From Geothrix fuzhouensis (GTDB lineage Bacteria > Acidobacteriota > Holophagae > Holophagales > Holophagaceae), in assembly GCF_024609325.1 (NCBI RefSeq), contig NZ_JANHMQ010000003.1, positions 331,607-395,606 on the forward strand: 64,000 bases of DNA, in the 5' to 3' direction. The position numbers and the translations under genes are program-made. Shown here piece after piece: positions 28,617 to 38,914 of the stretch. Position 1 is the stretch's first letter. Each line of letters starts with the position of its first letter. The notes under the pieces are model-generated. The model saw nothing but the letters and a program-made list of their open reading frames with translations, was not told where the DNA came from and searched no databases.

Positions 28617-29524
28617 CGAGGAGGAACTTCAGCGGGGGGAAGCCCCAGGGACGGGCGGATCAACCGGGCGAAGGCGGCGAAATCCTGGTTCGCGGCGCTG
28701 GCCCTGAAGCGGTCAAAGGTGGCTCGTCGGGCTTCGGTGATATGGCCCAGCAGCTCCAGCACGCCATCGGCGAGGAGGTTGCGCTCGCGACCGCGAAGCT
28801 GCCCTTCCTCCTCCAGGAGCAGGGTTTCCAGGGCCGCCAGGTCATGGTGTTCCCCCAGGATGGTCTGGAGGGCTCGGAGGTCCTTGAGCACCCCTTCTGG
28901 CAATGCCACGAAGGTGCCCTCCAGGGCCTCGACGGCGTAGCGCAGCTTCTTGATGCGCACCCGGGCCTTGTGCAGGGCCGCGGCACCCTCCTGTGCCGCA
29001 AGGCTCGCCAGATCCCCGAGGGCCCCTTCGGCGCGGGGCTCGAGGCAGGCCCAGGCGGCTTCCTGGAGGGAGGTGTGCTGGAAGGGGGACGGCAGGCTGG
29101 GCACCTCCAGCAGCCGGTCCAGATCCGGCAGGCGCAGGTCATCCAGCTCCTTGCGCATGGCGCGGCGGGCCTTGGCCCGGGCGCGGTCCACCCCTTCCAG
29201 CAGGTGCTCCAGTACGGCGACCTGCACAGGGTTGGCCTGTGATTGGCGGCGCTGTTCCAGCTGGGCCGCATGGACATCCAGCTCGCGGGGGAGCCCGAGG
29301 ATATCCACCAGCCGCTTCAGGGCCCGCCGCTGAGCCTTGTGGCTGGGGTAGGCCTCGGAATCGACCAGGTCGAGCACCGCCCCGAGGCGTCGGGCGGACA
29401 CCCGCACCTGGTGCAGCGGTTCATCCTCTTCGGCCCACCCTTCGGTAGCCAGCAGGGACTGAAGCCCCGCGAGACGGACCTCCAGGGCGTGGTGGAGCAG
29501 GATCGCCAGTTCGGCCGGATGCAT
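28613..29524 (-). CDS. CHAD-domain protein
   Basis: 303 residues. CHAD domains are helical bundles with conserved basic residues that bind inorganic polyphosphate. Two half-repeats are visible: HQVRVSARRLGAVLDL in the first and HKARVRIKKLRYAVEAL in the second, with the RELDVH and GEHHDLAALE segments that follow each in the family. There is no attached CYTH triphosphatase domain. Coupling to a sensor histidine kinase is unusual and hints that polyphosphate or nucleotide status may feed into that kinase, which is only inference. Diverges from uvrA with 57 bases between. Confidence 0.9.
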   Translation of the reverse strand: MHPAELAILLHHALEVRLAGLQSLLATEGWAEEDEPLHQVRVSARRLGAVLDLVDSEAYPSHKAQRRALKRLVDILGLPRELDVHAAQLEQRRQSQANPVQVAVLEHLLEGVDRARAKARRAMRKELDDLRLPDLDRLLEVPSLPSPFQHTSLQEAAWACLEPRAEGALGDLASLAAQEGAAALHKARVRIKKLRYAVEALEGTFVALPEGVLKDLRALQTILGEHHDLAALETLLLEEEGQLRGRERNLLADGVLELLGHITEARRATFDRFRASAANQDFAAFARLIRPSLGLPPAEVPPR

Positions 29525-29581
29525 CCCATGATTTTAGACACAGTTCATAGAAGCGAAAAATTGGCGTAAACTGGAAAGTCT

Positions 29582-32413
<2,832 letters not shown>

Positions 32414-32422
32414 GTCCCGGCC

Positions 32423-33370
32423 TCAGCGCCGCTCGCTGCTGTCCCAGATCAGGCCGTCGGCGACGTCACCGTTGTCCAGGGTCTCGTGGGCGCCTTCTTC
32501 GAACACGGCCCAGAGGGCGTCCAGGCGCTTGCGGCGGAAGCGGGGGTTGGGGATGGTGCGCTCCAGGGCCTCCTTCGTGGCCGGGGGGTGCTCCAGCCGG
32601 GCCATGAGCCAGCGGTTGCCCAGCTCCATCACGGCACCCACATCACCTTCATTGCCCCAGGCCCAGCGCAGTGCCGTGAGCTTCTTGGCCCGGTCCACGG
32701 CGAGGTCCCCCAGGTGCCTGACCTTGTCCACCACCGGATCGTGCTTGGGGGGCACGTACGCCCGCACCCGCTTCAGCAGGTGGCGCATGTCCTTGGGCAG
32801 GGCGGCCAGACGTGGCCCGATCTCCGGGTGGTCCCGCTTCGCGTCGGCCTCGTCCGCCAGGATGCGCAACAGAGGCAGCAGCAGGGCCGCATCGCGGCTG
32901 GCGTAGCTGATCTGCGCGTCGCGCAGGGGCCGCAGCATCCAGTTGGAATCCTGCTCCTCCTTGGGGATGTCGAGCCCGAGCTTGAGCTTGGCCATGGTCT
33001 TGAGGCCCGGCTGCGGATAGCCCAGGGCGCGGGAGAGCAGCATGGTGTCAAAGATGCTGTTGGGCACCACGTCATAGAGGCGCTTGAACACGATGCCGTC
33101 GCCGGAGAAATCGTGGACGATCCAGGGCACCTGGGCCATGGCCTGCAGCGCCGGCCGCATGAGGCCGTCGAGGGGGATCGGATCCACCAGCCAGGCCTGG
33201 TCATGGGTCGCCACCTGCAGCAGAGCGAGCAGGCAGTGGTGCATGCCCGTGAGGCTGCACTCGATGTCCACCGACAACACACCCGCGGCGTGCCACAGGG
33301 GCAGCGCCTCCTGGAGCTTCTCGGGGGTGTCCACGTAGGTCGTGGGAAGGTCGAAGTGGTCGAGCACCAT
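32423..33370 (-). CDS. RNase D-like 3'-5' exonuclease
   Basis: 315 residues from ATG 33370. A longer start at 33397 is possible but less well supported. The DEDDy exonuclease core is visible: VDIE (first Asp and Glu), the Asp in IVHDFSGDG, and YASRD as the YxxxD motif. A C-terminal helical HRDC-like region follows (RFRRKRLDALWAVFEEG). This matches RNase D, which trims tRNA and other RNA 3' ends, though the protein is shorter than the E. coli enzyme. It ends ten bases after uvrA on the opposite strand. Confidence 0.88.
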   Translation of the reverse strand: MVLDHFDLPTTYVDTPEKLQEALPLWHAAGVLSVDIECSLTGMHHCLLALLQVATHDQAWLVDPIPLDGLMRPALQAMAQVPWIVHDFSGDGIVFKRLYDVVPNSIFDTMLLSRALGYPQPGLKTMAKLKLGLDIPKEEQDSNWMLRPLRDAQISYASRDAALLLPLLRILADEADAKRDHPEIGPRLAALPKDMRHLLKRVRAYVPPKHDPVVDKVRHLGDLAVDRAKKLTALRWAWGNEGDVGAVMELGNRWLMARLEHPPATKEALERTIPNPRFRRKRLDALWAVFEEGAHETLDNGDVADGLIWDSSERR

Positions 33371-33425
33371 CCCGCCAGTATGGCAGTCCGGTACCATGAA
33401 CCTTCATCACGATCTGCGAGGCTGC

Positions 33426-33695
33426 ATGAACCGATCGCTCTTCTGGACCACCTTCGCCACCGTCTTCCTCGCCGAGGTGGGCGACAAGACGCAGCTCGCG
33501 GCCATGACGGCGACGGTGCGCAGCGGCCAGATCTGGACCGTGTTCCTCGCCGCCAGCGCGGCCCTGGTGTGCGCCACGGCCATCGGCGTGGCCGTGGGCG
33601 GGGTACTGTTCCGCTACATCCCGGAAGCCGCCATCAAGTGGATCGCGGGAACGGCCTTCATTGCGGTGGGGTTGTGGGTGCTGATCAAGGGCTGA
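33426..33695 (+). CDS. TMEM165/GDT1-family half transporter
   Basis: 89 residues with three hydrophobic segments and one copy of the family motif E-x-G-D-K-T (FLAEVGDKTQLAAM). UPF0016/GDT1 proteins export manganese or calcium. Longer members carry two inverted motif copies. This single-motif protein would have to dimerise, as other short bacterial members are thought to do, since no second half gene is seen next to it. Start ATG 33426 has GCGAGG upstream. Its last 22 bases overlap the DCC gene. Confidence 0.85.
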   Translation: MNRSLFWTTFATVFLAEVGDKTQLAAMTATVRSGQIWTVFLAASAALVCATAIGVAVGGVLFRYIPEAAIKWIAGTAFIAVGLWVLIKG

Positions 33696-34087
33696 CGCGC
33701 CTTTTCTACGATGGCGGCTGCGGGCTCTGCCACGCGGCCGTGCGCTTCGTGGCTCGGCATGACGTCAAAGGACACATTCGCTTCGCGCCCCTGGGCGGCG
33801 AGACCTTCCTCCGTCTGATTCCAGCCGTTGGATCCCCCCTTCCCGATAGCCTGGTGGTGCTGACCCCCGAGTCACGTCTGCTGGTTCGCTCCGAAGCCGT
33901 GATCCACCTGCTGATCTGCCTCGGGGGGAGCTGGGGCCTGTGGGCTGCGCTCCTGAAGGTGGTGCCCCGCAGCCTCTGCGATGGTCTGTACGATCTGGTG
34001 GCGAAGGTCCGGCGCCACCTGTTCCGACCCCCGGCAGGGGTCTGCCCTGTCCTGCCCACGAGGTTGCGCGATCGTTTTGACCCCTAG
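33674..34087 (+). CDS. DCC-family thiol-disulfide oxidoreductase (DUF393)
   Basis: 137 residues. The family signature DGGCGLCH (D-G-x-C-x-x-C) stands right at the N terminus in LFYDGGCGLCHAAVRF, followed by the typical IRFAPL strand and a RSEAVIHLL helix. DUF393 proteins are predicted thioredoxin-fold oxidoreductases of unknown substrate. The most plausible start is GTG 33674, inside the end of the GDT1 gene (22-base overlap), because nothing suitable lies between 33695 and the DCC motif. This suggests translational coupling. The stop codon overlaps that of the opposing phosphoesterase gene in CTAG. Confidence 0.82.
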   Translation: MGADQGLTRLFYDGGCGLCHAAVRFVARHDVKGHIRFAPLGGETFLRLIPAVGSPLPDSLVVLTPESRLLVRSEAVIHLLICLGGSWGLWAALLKVVPRSLCDGLYDLVAKVRRHLFRPPAGVCPVLPTRLRDRFDP

Positions 34088-35262
34088 CCACGCTTGAGCG
34101 TGATGATGACGATCTCCGGTGGGGCGTAGATGCGGAGGGGGAGGCCCACCACGCCCAGGCCGCGGCTCACGTAGAGCAGATCCTCACCCTCGCGGTAGAG
34201 GCCCTGGGTGCGGGGACCGATGAGGAAGGCGCTGCTGAACCAGGGGATGGGATTGATCTGGCCACCGTGGGTATGGCCCGACAGGGTAAGGCGCGCACCG
34301 GCGGCGAGGGCCTGCTCCCATTCGCTGGGCCGATGGTTCATGCAGAGGCGGAAGGCGTCTACGGGCAGGTCGCGGGCGGCCTCGGTGGGCCGGGGGCCGG
34401 GGCCGAAGACCATGTGCCGGAAGCGGCCATTCCGGGCCATGGGATCCTGCAGCCCCATGAGAGCCAGGGTGCCGCCACCGCGCTGGATGAGGGTCGAGGC
34501 GTTCTCGAGGCAACGGATCCCCGCGGCCTCGAGGTCCCGCCAGATGGGGCGGGGGTCGTCAAAATAATCGTGGTTGCCCAGAATGGCGAACGTCCCGTAG
34601 GGGGCAGGAAAGCTGCCGAAGGCGTCGATGACCGGGTCCAGTTCATCGGGGCGGCTGTCCACCAGGTCGCCCGTGAGGAGCAGCAGATCCGGGCGCTCCC
34701 GGGCTGTGAGATCCCGCCAACGGCGCACCAGGTGCGGCCCGATCAGGGGCCCGGAATGGAGGTCGCTCAGTTGGGCGATGCGCAGGCCGTCGAGCCCTTG
34801 GGGGAGATCGGGGAAGGCCAGGGCACGGCGGGTGATGACCGGATCGCTGTAGGCTTCCCGGACCCCCACGGCGCCGAAGGCGATGGAGGCCCCGGTGCTC
34901 GCAAAGGCAGCCGTCCGCAGGAAGGCCCGGCGGCCGGGATCCACGGTCTCTCCCGGTGGCTCGGGCCGGTTCCGGCTCCAGAGGTGCCAGAGCCCCTCGG
35001 CCACCATGCCGGCCAGCAGGTGAAGCACCGTGAAAGCCTGGAAATAGAAGCCGCCGCGGGCCAGGGTCCTCAGGATCGGCAGGGCCTCATGACCGCCCTG
35101 GCCCAGGAGGCGGAGGCCCGCGAACAGAAGCACGGGGACGTGAATGAGGCCCAGGACCCAGGGCAGCACCCGGTAGAACCGGCTTGGCAGCTCCAGGCGC
35201 AGCAGGCGCAGATGGAACCACTGGATGAGGAAGATGAGGACAAGGCCGATGAGGAAGAGCAT
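34084..35262 (-). CDS. Membrane-anchored metallophosphoesterase
   Basis: 392 residues. Three N-terminal hydrophobic segments (about 1-18, 33-53, 72-92) precede a twin-arginine-like stretch at 111-112 (RRAFLR followed by a hydrophobic AAFASTGASIAFGA) and then the calcineurin-like phosphoesterase domain: LSDLHSG, LTGDLVDS, LGNHDYFDD and HTHGGQINP, the full metal-binding set. This resembles YaeI/YkoQ-type enzymes, some of which hydrolyse UDP-2,3-diacylglucosamine. The helices place the catalytic domain at the membrane, and the RR motif suggests the periplasmic side. Substrate unknown. Confidence 0.9.
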   Translation of the reverse strand: MLFLIGLVLIFLIQWFHLRLLRLELPSRFYRVLPWVLGLIHVPVLLFAGLRLLGQGGHEALPILRTLARGGFYFQAFTVLHLLAGMVAEGLWHLWSRNRPEPPGETVDPGRRAFLRTAAFASTGASIAFGAVGVREAYSDPVITRRALAFPDLPQGLDGLRIAQLSDLHSGPLIGPHLVRRWRDLTARERPDLLLLTGDLVDSRPDELDPVIDAFGSFPAPYGTFAILGNHDYFDDPRPIWRDLEAAGIRCLENASTLIQRGGGTLALMGLQDPMARNGRFRHMVFGPGPRPTEAARDLPVDAFRLCMNHRPSEWEQALAAGARLTLSGHTHGGQINPIPWFSSAFLIGPRTQGLYREGEDLLYVSRGLGVVGLPLRIYAPPEIVIITLKRG

Positions 35263-35281
35263 CAGGATTCCGAGGAGGACA

Positions 35282-37837
35282 TCACGGCCGCACGATCACG
35301 CTGAGGGTTCCCACAGTACGGCCCTTCATGGTGCCATCCAAGGGGCGGTGCAGGCCCAGGATGAAGGAGAGGTTGCCCGCCAGGCGCCGCAGCACGTCCG
35401 TGGGCAGGGCCAAGTTTCGACTGTCCAGCTCGAGCCCGGCCACCCGCTGCGCAGAGGGCCGGGGCGCAACGTCCTGCCAGACCACCGCGTGCTCCAGGTA
35501 GGCCCGGAGGGGGCCGAGCCCGAGCTCGCCCCGAAGGCGCCGCAGGCGGTTGCCGGTGGCGGTGTAGGCAGGCAGGGCCGCCTGAACCACCCGGTTGGCA
35601 TCCAGGGAAGTGGGCAGCAGAGAGGTGCCCACACCGCCCAGGTGAAAGCGGTCCAGGGCGGTGGGATCGCCGCCGAGGCGGCCTTCCTCCAGAAGCACCG
35701 TGAGGGGTGACCAGGGATTGATCCAGCCCACTGAGAGAGCGGCCCGGGTCAGGCTCCAACGGTGGCCCTCCGTGCGACCCTGCTGTTCGCGGGCGGCCAG
35801 GGCGAGGCGGAAGCCCAGGTCGTCGCGGCTCCAGAAGCTGCCCAGGGCCGCCTCCACGCCCCAGAGGGCACGGTTGAGGGAAGCCTCGTCTGCGGGTGTG
35901 GCGCGTTCGAAGGCGGCCACAGGCCGGAAGTACGTTTGGGGTCGGCCCAGGTCCATCCGCTCGAAGGCCAGTTCAGCCCCCTGCCGCTCCCGGTCGAACC
36001 CCGCCACCGGTGCGAAGCGCTGACTCGAGGGGCGTTCCAGGAGGGAGAAGGCCTGCAGGGAGGGCGCCCAACGCCAGCCGCGCCAAGTCGCGCCGGCCAT
36101 GCCCCCGCGCGGGCCCGCGCCGTCGCCGAAGCCCGCCAGCACTTGCCAGTTCAAGCGATTGAGGATGTCGTTGCCGCCGGCGCCAAGCTGGGCGCTGAGG
36201 CCCGAGGGCGTCGCGCTGTAGCCGGCCAAGGTGAAGGTGTCGTGGGTTTCCCCCACGCGGTAGGGATGCGGAGTCACCGGAACCGGCGGCGGCAGGGGAC
36301 TGGGCTCGTCGGCCTTGGGCAGGACCTGGTCCTTCACGAGGGGCGCGGGATCCTGGGGCAGGGGCTTCATCTCCAGGGGTGGCAGCGTCGCGTCGAGGCG
36401 GCGGATCTGGAGACCCGAGGCTCTGAGCTGGGTGTAGTAGATCCATTTGCCATCCGGCGTGGCCGCGGGGTTCCAGGCCGCAGCCAGCGTGCGGGTGAGG
36501 GGCTGGCCCATCCCGTCCACCAGGTTCCAGATGCCATCCACCTCCTTCCAGGTGGGGCCGCCGGGCGCAGCGGGTTTCGTGGGCATCGCCGTCATCGGGG
36601 TCCTGGCCAGGCCCTGGCGGAGGCGCCATTGCCGCGGTTGGGGCTGGAGCACGCCCTCGTCGTCCGGGAGCCGCAGCTGGAAGGCGATGCGATCCGGAGC
36701 CGTCCACACCGGCTTCCAGGGGAGGGCCCCGTTGACCCGGCCCAGGTGGTAGGTGGGGGGCAGGATGGGCGCCAGGGGGGCATGATCAGGGGGCTCGCCG
36801 GGTTCCGGCTTGGCGTGTTTTGGCGCAGCCTTCAGCTCCCACACGTAGAGACCCGGTTTCTTGGGATCCAACACCCGGGCCAGGAGCTTCGAGCCGTCGG
36901 GGCTCAGGGCCAAGTCCGTCACCCAGCCCTGGAGCTGGGCGATGACCTCGCCTTCGCGCAGGCCCTCGGCCCGGGCCCGGCGCTCCAGCTCCAGGGCCGT
37001 GTGGGTCAGCTCGGCGCAGAAGCGCTGATAGCCGTCCTTCGGACCGAAGCCGAAGGTGGCGCTGAAGGCCGTCTCGAAGTCGCGCTTGCCGGCGAGGCGA
37101 ACCCAGAGGGTCTGGAGGACCTTCGGATCTCCGGCTTGGGTTTCGAGCCATTCCAGGTAGGCGCTGCCACCCAGGTAGGCCTGGGCGCCCCCGAGGAACC
37201 CGCCCTTGCCGCTCAGGGCCTCGTAGGTGGGCAGCTTGCCTTGGATGGCCCACTGGCGCAGCACCGCCGCACGGAAGGCGCTGTGGGGACGGCCGCTTCC
37301 CGTGAGCTTGCCTTCGATAAGCGTGGCGTAGCCCTCCGTGACCCAGCGGGGCGACTTCTCCGTGAGGGGGCCCAGCACCGCGGTCCAGCGCCGCCAGAGG
37401 TTGGGTTCCCGGGCGGGTCGCAACAGGTGGTGCATGTGGGCCAGCTCATGGGCCACGGCCAGTTCCGCCCAGCCACGGTGGTGGCCGATGGGGGAATCCG
37501 TCTCGGGCTCCGTCTTCCAGAGCACGACCTGGGGCCGTTGCAGGATCGGGAAGGCCAAGCCGTTGGCCTCCATCATCGGATCCAGGATCAGCAGGTCGAT
37601 GGGGCGGTGGGGGTTCTCATAGGCATACCCGACGAGGCCTAGGTACTGGGCGTGGAGGCCTTCGACGCGCCCCGCCACCTCGCGCCCGAAATCCTCGAAG
37701 GCCGCGGGGCAGTGGATGCGGTAGTGGGCCGTGGTGAAGGTGAGCCAGGGAGCATCCGGCGCCTGGGTCCGTGGAGTCGCCGCGCAGAGCAAGGCGGGCA
37801 GGAAGGCCAAGGCGGGCGGCAGGATCCGGAGGCGCAT
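35282..37837 (-). CDS. Secreted metallopeptidase-propeller-barrel protein
   Basis: 851 residues with signal peptide (about 1-20). Residues ~30-260 contain a gluzincin-type zinc peptidase site: HELAH at the helix and a downstream Glu in WVTEGYATLIEG, as in peptidase MA-like domains. The middle (~290-480) has TolB/PD40-like propeller strands (LALSPDGSKLLARV, ATPDGKWIYYTQL). The last ~330 residues are amphipathic strands with the look of an outer-membrane beta-barrel, ending in TVGTLSVIVRP. Such a three-part protein would hold a protease at the outer membrane. I know no characterised member. Divergent from the ApbE operon and sharing its 99-base regulatory gap. Confidence 0.78.
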   Translation of the reverse strand: MRLRILPPALAFLPALLCAATPRTQAPDAPWLTFTTAHYRIHCPAAFEDFGREVAGRVEGLHAQYLGLVGYAYENPHRPIDLLILDPMMEANGLAFPILQRPQVVLWKTEPETDSPIGHHRGWAELAVAHELAHMHHLLRPAREPNLWRRWTAVLGPLTEKSPRWVTEGYATLIEGKLTGSGRPHSAFRAAVLRQWAIQGKLPTYEALSGKGGFLGGAQAYLGGSAYLEWLETQAGDPKVLQTLWVRLAGKRDFETAFSATFGFGPKDGYQRFCAELTHTALELERRARAEGLREGEVIAQLQGWVTDLALSPDGSKLLARVLDPKKPGLYVWELKAAPKHAKPEPGEPPDHAPLAPILPPTYHLGRVNGALPWKPVWTAPDRIAFQLRLPDDEGVLQPQPRQWRLRQGLARTPMTAMPTKPAAPGGPTWKEVDGIWNLVDGMGQPLTRTLAAAWNPAATPDGKWIYYTQLRASGLQIRRLDATLPPLEMKPLPQDPAPLVKDQVLPKADEPSPLPPPVPVTPHPYRVGETHDTFTLAGYSATPSGLSAQLGAGGNDILNRLNWQVLAGFGDGAGPRGGMAGATWRGWRWAPSLQAFSLLERPSSQRFAPVAGFDRERQGAELAFERMDLGRPQTYFRPVAAFERATPADEASLNRALWGVEAALGSFWSRDDLGFRLALAAREQQGRTEGHRWSLTRAALSVGWINPWSPLTVLLEEGRLGGDPTALDRFHLGGVGTSLLPTSLDANRVVQAALPAYTATGNRLRRLRGELGLGPLRAYLEHAVVWQDVAPRPSAQRVAGLELDSRNLALPTDVLRRLAGNLSFILGLHRPLDGTMKGRTVGTLSVIVRP

Positions 37838-37876
37838 GCCCCAGTGTGGACCCGCACCGTGATGGCCGTCACATTC

Positions 37877-37891
37877 TGAGAATTCATCTCA
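37877..37891. promoter_or_regulatory. Fur-box-like operator 1
   Basis: TGAGA-N5-TCTCA. Read as the 7-1-7 Fur box TGATAATNATTATCA, the sequence TGAGAATTCATCTCA keeps most outer positions. It lies 45 bases before the apbE start, in the AT-rich gap between divergent genes, next to a perfect palindrome CTCAAATTTGAG at 37888-37899. Confidence 0.5.
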
Positions 37892-37922
37892 AATTTGAGT
37901 TTGATTTTGAATTTAGAGTTTG

Positions 37923-37937
37923 TGAGACTCATTCTCA
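37923..37937. promoter_or_regulatory. Fur-box-like operator 2 over apbE start
   Basis: A second TGAGA-N5-TCTCA (TGAGACTCATTCTCA), one base off the common variant TGAGAATNATTCTCA. Its last base is the A of the apbE start codon, so a bound repressor would block initiation of transcription and the leader itself. Same arm sequence and same spacing as operator 1, 46 bases downstream of it. Confidence 0.5.
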
Positions 37938-38914
37938 TGTTTGTTAACCTCCTTCCTCTCCTCCTGGTCCCCGCCTTGGCGGCCGGCCAGGCCGCCGCAC
38001 CCACCCGGGACGGGATCGCTAAAGGCCAGCCCGCCCTGGATCGCCAGGTGCTGGCCATGGGGACGGAGCTGCGCCTGCACCTGGAGGGGCCTGGCGACCT
38101 GGGCCGGGCCTCGGAGGCCGCCCTGGCGGAGGCCGCCCGCATCGAGGGCGCCTGCTCCACCTGGGACCCCGCGTCCGCCTGGAGCCGCCTGAACGCGGCC
38201 CAGGGCCGCCCCGTGGCGCTGGACCGCGAGTGGCTCGACCTGCTGGCGCAGATGAAGACCTGGCAGGCGCGCACGGACGGGGCCTTCGACCCTGTCCTGA
38301 TGTCGCTGATGCAGGCCTGGGCCATCCGAGCGGGGGGTCGGACGCCAACACCGGAGGCCCTGGCGGCCGCCCGCCGCGCCTCGGGGGCCTCGCTGCTGAG
38401 CCTCGACCGGACAACGGGCACCGCCAGCCTGACCCGCCCAGATGCAGGTGTGGAGGAAGGCGGCTTCCTCAAGGGTTACGCCCTGAACCGCATGCGCCAA
38501 GCGGCGGCCACGCCGGTGGGCCTGCTCGACTTCGGGGGCCAACTGCTGGCCTGGGGCGCCCCGGTGGACGCCTCCGTGGCGGATGCCCGGGATCGCCAGC
38601 AGCCGCGTCTTTCCTTCCTACTCCACAACGCATCACTCTCCAGCAGCGGCACCTCCGAGCGGGGGCGTCACATCCTCGATCCCCGCACGGGCGAGCCCTG
38701 TCCGGCCTGGGGCAGCACGGCCGTGGTGGCCGCGGACGCCCTCACGGCGGACGTGCTGTCCACGGCCCTCTACGTACTGGGCCCCGACGCGGGCCTCGCC
38801 TGGGCCGAGCGCCAAGGCGTGGCAGCCGCCTTCCTCCTCAACGACGGAACGGTCCGAATGAGCCCGGTCTTCCGCGCCCTCCACCCCACCCTGATCCCCC
38901 GGGAGTCCCGATGA
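37937..38914 (+). CDS. apbE: FAD:protein FMN transferase
   Basis: 325 residues with a signal peptide (about 1-18), so it acts in the periplasm. ApbE hydrolyses FAD and attaches FMN covalently to threonine or serine of target proteins. Family motifs in order: MGTELRL, GAFDPVL, GGFLKGYAL, LLDFGGQLLAWG, the HILDPRTGEP loop, and ADALTADVLSTAL with the metal-binding Asp/Thr residues. Start ATG 37937 places the signal peptide correctly. The frame could be extended to a TTG at 37895, through the operator region, which is unlikely. The stop overlaps the start of the porin gene (ATGA). Its target is most likely the FMN-binding protein two genes downstream. Confidence 0.94.
   Translation: MFVNLLPLLLVPALAAGQAAAPTRDGIAKGQPALDRQVLAMGTELRLHLEGPGDLGRASEAALAEAARIEGACSTWDPASAWSRLNAAQGRPVALDREWLDLLAQMKTWQARTDGAFDPVLMSLMQAWAIRAGGRTPTPEALAAARRASGASLLSLDRTTGTASLTRPDAGVEEGGFLKGYALNRMRQAAATPVGLLDFGGQLLAWGAPVDASVADARDRQQPRLSFLLHNASLSSSGTSERGRHILDPRTGEPCPAWGSTAVVAADALTADVLSTALYVLGPDAGLAWAERQGVAAAFLLNDGTVRMSPVFRALHPTLIPRESR

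Noticed and set aside
35762..37642. 626-codon frame antisense to the metallopeptidase gene
   Set aside because: No motifs; the other strand has signal peptide, HELAH and barrel pattern in frame.
37895..37936. Upstream TTG start of apbE
   Set aside because: Would run through the operator region, lacks a ribosome site, and would displace the signal peptide.
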